Source: Candidatus Woesearchaeota archaeon | Lineage (GTDB): Archaea; Nanobdellota; Nanobdellia; Woesearchaeales; WJKR01 | Length of the DNA: 6,674 nt | Reading direction: 5' to 3' | Assembly (NCBI GenBank): GCA_014729015.1 | Contig: WJKR01000038.1 | Coordinates: forward strand, 1 to 6,674 | In this document: positions 5,502-6,674 of the stretch, one piece after another | Position numbering within the stretch: the stretch's first letter is position 1 | Layout of the letters: every line of letters starts with the position of its first letter | Notes under the pieces: model-generated | The model's input: only the letters and a program-made list of their open reading frames with translations | Told to the model about the DNA's origin: nothing | Databases searched by the model: none | Made by a program: the position numbers and the translations under genes

Positions 5502-6674
5502 ATGCGCGACCACCACGAGCACTTCTACCCTGTCTTGATCATCGCTGCTGCTGGTATCATGGTGCTCGCTTGCTTTTTGGTGCTGACGCCGCGGATGACC
5601 GGGAACATCGTCGGGGTCGGCGGCAATAGCAGCGCGCTGAACTTGGTCGCTTACAACGATGCTCTCTCCTGGGTCGGGTTATATGGGAACTTGACGACGA
5701 ACACGACGAATGCGACGTTGGACATGGTCGGCGGGCAGGTGCTGCAGGTGAATTTGACGTATTCCCAGGCGTTCACGAACGACACGGTGATCGTTGCGTC
5801 AATGGTTCCTGATCCTCTATGGACGAATATTTCTCCTGCGTCGCATGCTGCGGTGAACACTTTTATTGGCAAGAATCCTGCTGATGCGGTGAGCGCTGAT
5901 AATACGTTACAAGAATTGGTGAACTTCACGATCGATGATATTATCTACGAGTCATGGTCAGTGGCGGTGAACAGTTTTTCTGGCACGTACCAGACCGGCG
6001 CGTTGGTCAGCAATGGGAGCTTGTTGTTCGTGACGAAGCCGGTGAATGGGAGCGGTTTTGACAATTCATCGGTTGATTTCCAGATGATGCTGCCTATTCC
6101 TGCGAGCGGGGTGGTGAATTATACGTTCTTTGTGTTCGAGCAGTCAGAGTATCCTGGGGAAGTTGTGGAGTTGCCGTGTAATGCTTCCATCAATTTGACT
6201 GCATCGTTATGGACGGATAATCAGAGCGTGATATTGGAATGGGCAGATATTGGTGGCGCGACGAGCTATGAAATATTGTATGTGGACGGATTAGATAATA
6301 ATTACTTGAATTTCTCATCACCGACTGTCGTTAATAATGGATTGGTAACTTCTTGGGTCGATGCGGCTCCGAGTGATGAGCGTTATTATCGCATTCGATT
6401 GAATGATTCCAATAACTCCTGTGTTGGTCAAGATATTGTGGGTACATTATCACTCAATCTCTCTCCTGATTATAATTTGGTGAGCACGCCTTTCATTAAG
6501 GAAAACAAAACGGTTGCTGAGACGCTACGTAGTATTGATGGGGATTACTCAGAAGTATTAGTATTAGATAATGCAGGAAAAACATATCAGTTCTATCTCA
6601 TCGTGGGACAAAACATATTCAAAAACTTCGACGACATCACCACAGGAAAAGGATACTGGATAAGAACAAACAAA
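5502..6674 (+). CDS. Signal-anchored surface protein with FnIII-like domain and N-L-V-S/G-Y-W-I module (partial, C-terminus beyond right edge)
   Basis: The frame is open from ATG 5502 to the window end: 391 codons, no stop. A short His-rich N-terminus (M-R-D-H-H-E-H-F) is followed by a hydrophobic helix at about 9-29, a signal anchor or uncleaved signal. Residues about 40-225 are a beta-rich, sequon-dense region of unknown fold. About 232-308 resemble a fibronectin type III domain (V-I-L-E-W-A-D, then S-Y-E-I-L-Y, then Y-Y-R-I-R-L). About 316-388 carry N-L-V-S-T-P-F, an S-I-D-G-D-Y core and G-K-G-Y-W-I, a module recurring in DPANN and other prokaryotic secreted proteins. About 20 N-X-S/T sequons fit an extracellular glycoprotein. 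ATG 5498 is out of frame; 5502 fits the TATA spacing. GC content and codon choice change markedly from about 6120 onward, as if the C-terminal modules had a different history. Inferred role: adhesin or S-layer-associated protein. Confidence 0.85.
   Translation, partial: MRDHHEHFYPVLIIAAAGIMVLACFLVLTPRMTGNIVGVGGNSSALNLVAYNDALSWVGLYGNLTTNTTNATLDMVGGQVLQVNLTYSQAFTNDTVIVASMVPDPLWTNISPASHAAVNTFIGKNPADAVSADNTLQELVNFTIDDIIYESWSVAVNSFSGTYQTGALVSNGSLLFVTKPVNGSGFDNSSVDFQMMLPIPASGVVNYTFFVFEQSEYPGEVVELPCNASINLTASLWTDNQSVILEWADIGGATSYEILYVDGLDNNYLNFSSPTVVNNGLVTSWVDAAPSDERYYRIRLNDSNNSCVGQDIVGTLSLNLSPDYNLVSTPFIKENKTVAETLRSIDGDYSEVLVLDNAGKTYQFYLIVGQNIFKNFDDITTGKGYWIRTNK

Noticed and set aside
5498..5629. ATG at 5498 as a start
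   Set aside because: It is in another frame that closes at 5629 and gives no protein-like sequence, while the frame from 5502 is open to the end with a clear membrane anchor.

Overview
The window looks like part of an archaeal genome, probably a DPANN-type lineage, although the sequence alone does not fix the phylum. The support is: TATA boxes about 25 bases upstream of start codons with purine-rich BRE-like flanks; one apparently leaderless start; an archaeal GAGGTG ribosome binding site; large surface proteins dense in N-X-S/T sequons; and a C-terminal module with the N-L-V-S...G-Y-W-I pattern common in DPANN surface proteins. No rRNA, tRNA, CRISPR array or insertion sequence was seen.

Layout. 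Bases 1-641 (minus) hold the first 213 codons of a gene that runs off the left edge. It encodes a tyrosine-recombinase-fold protein in which almost all catalytic residues are replaced, followed by the beginning of a second copy of the same fold. Bases 642-782 are a divergent intergenic region. Bases 783-1094 (plus) encode a 103-residue protein with two membrane helices. Its stop codon directly abuts the stop of the next, convergent gene, the two forming the palindrome TGATCA.

Bases 1095-5388 (minus) are a two-gene operon. The promoter-proximal gene (2866-5388) encodes an 840-residue type I membrane protein: signal peptide, heavily sequon-marked beta-rich ectodomain, one membrane helix, and a histidine-rich cytoplasmic coiled coil of about 240 residues. 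The second gene (1095-2891) overlaps it by 26 bases. It encodes a 598-residue type I membrane protein whose ectodomain resembles a cell-wall-binding-repeat-2 arrangement followed by beta-sandwiches, with a short Arg-rich cytoplasmic tail carrying a putative zinc knuckle. A hairpin covers the second gene's ribosome binding site, which suggests translational coupling. The two proteins probably work together at the cell surface, each with a cytoplasmic part, but the function is unknown.

Bases 5389-5501 contain two back-to-back TATA promoters. From 5502 a surface protein with a signal anchor, a FnIII-like domain and the N-L-V-S/G-Y-W-I module runs rightward off the window. Its GC content falls from about two thirds near the start to roughly 30-45% near the right edge.

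The most unusual items are the tandem catalytically degenerate recombinase-fold gene, the coiled-coil/zinc-tail membrane pair, and switches of strand composition and synonymous codon choice that do not follow gene orientation.
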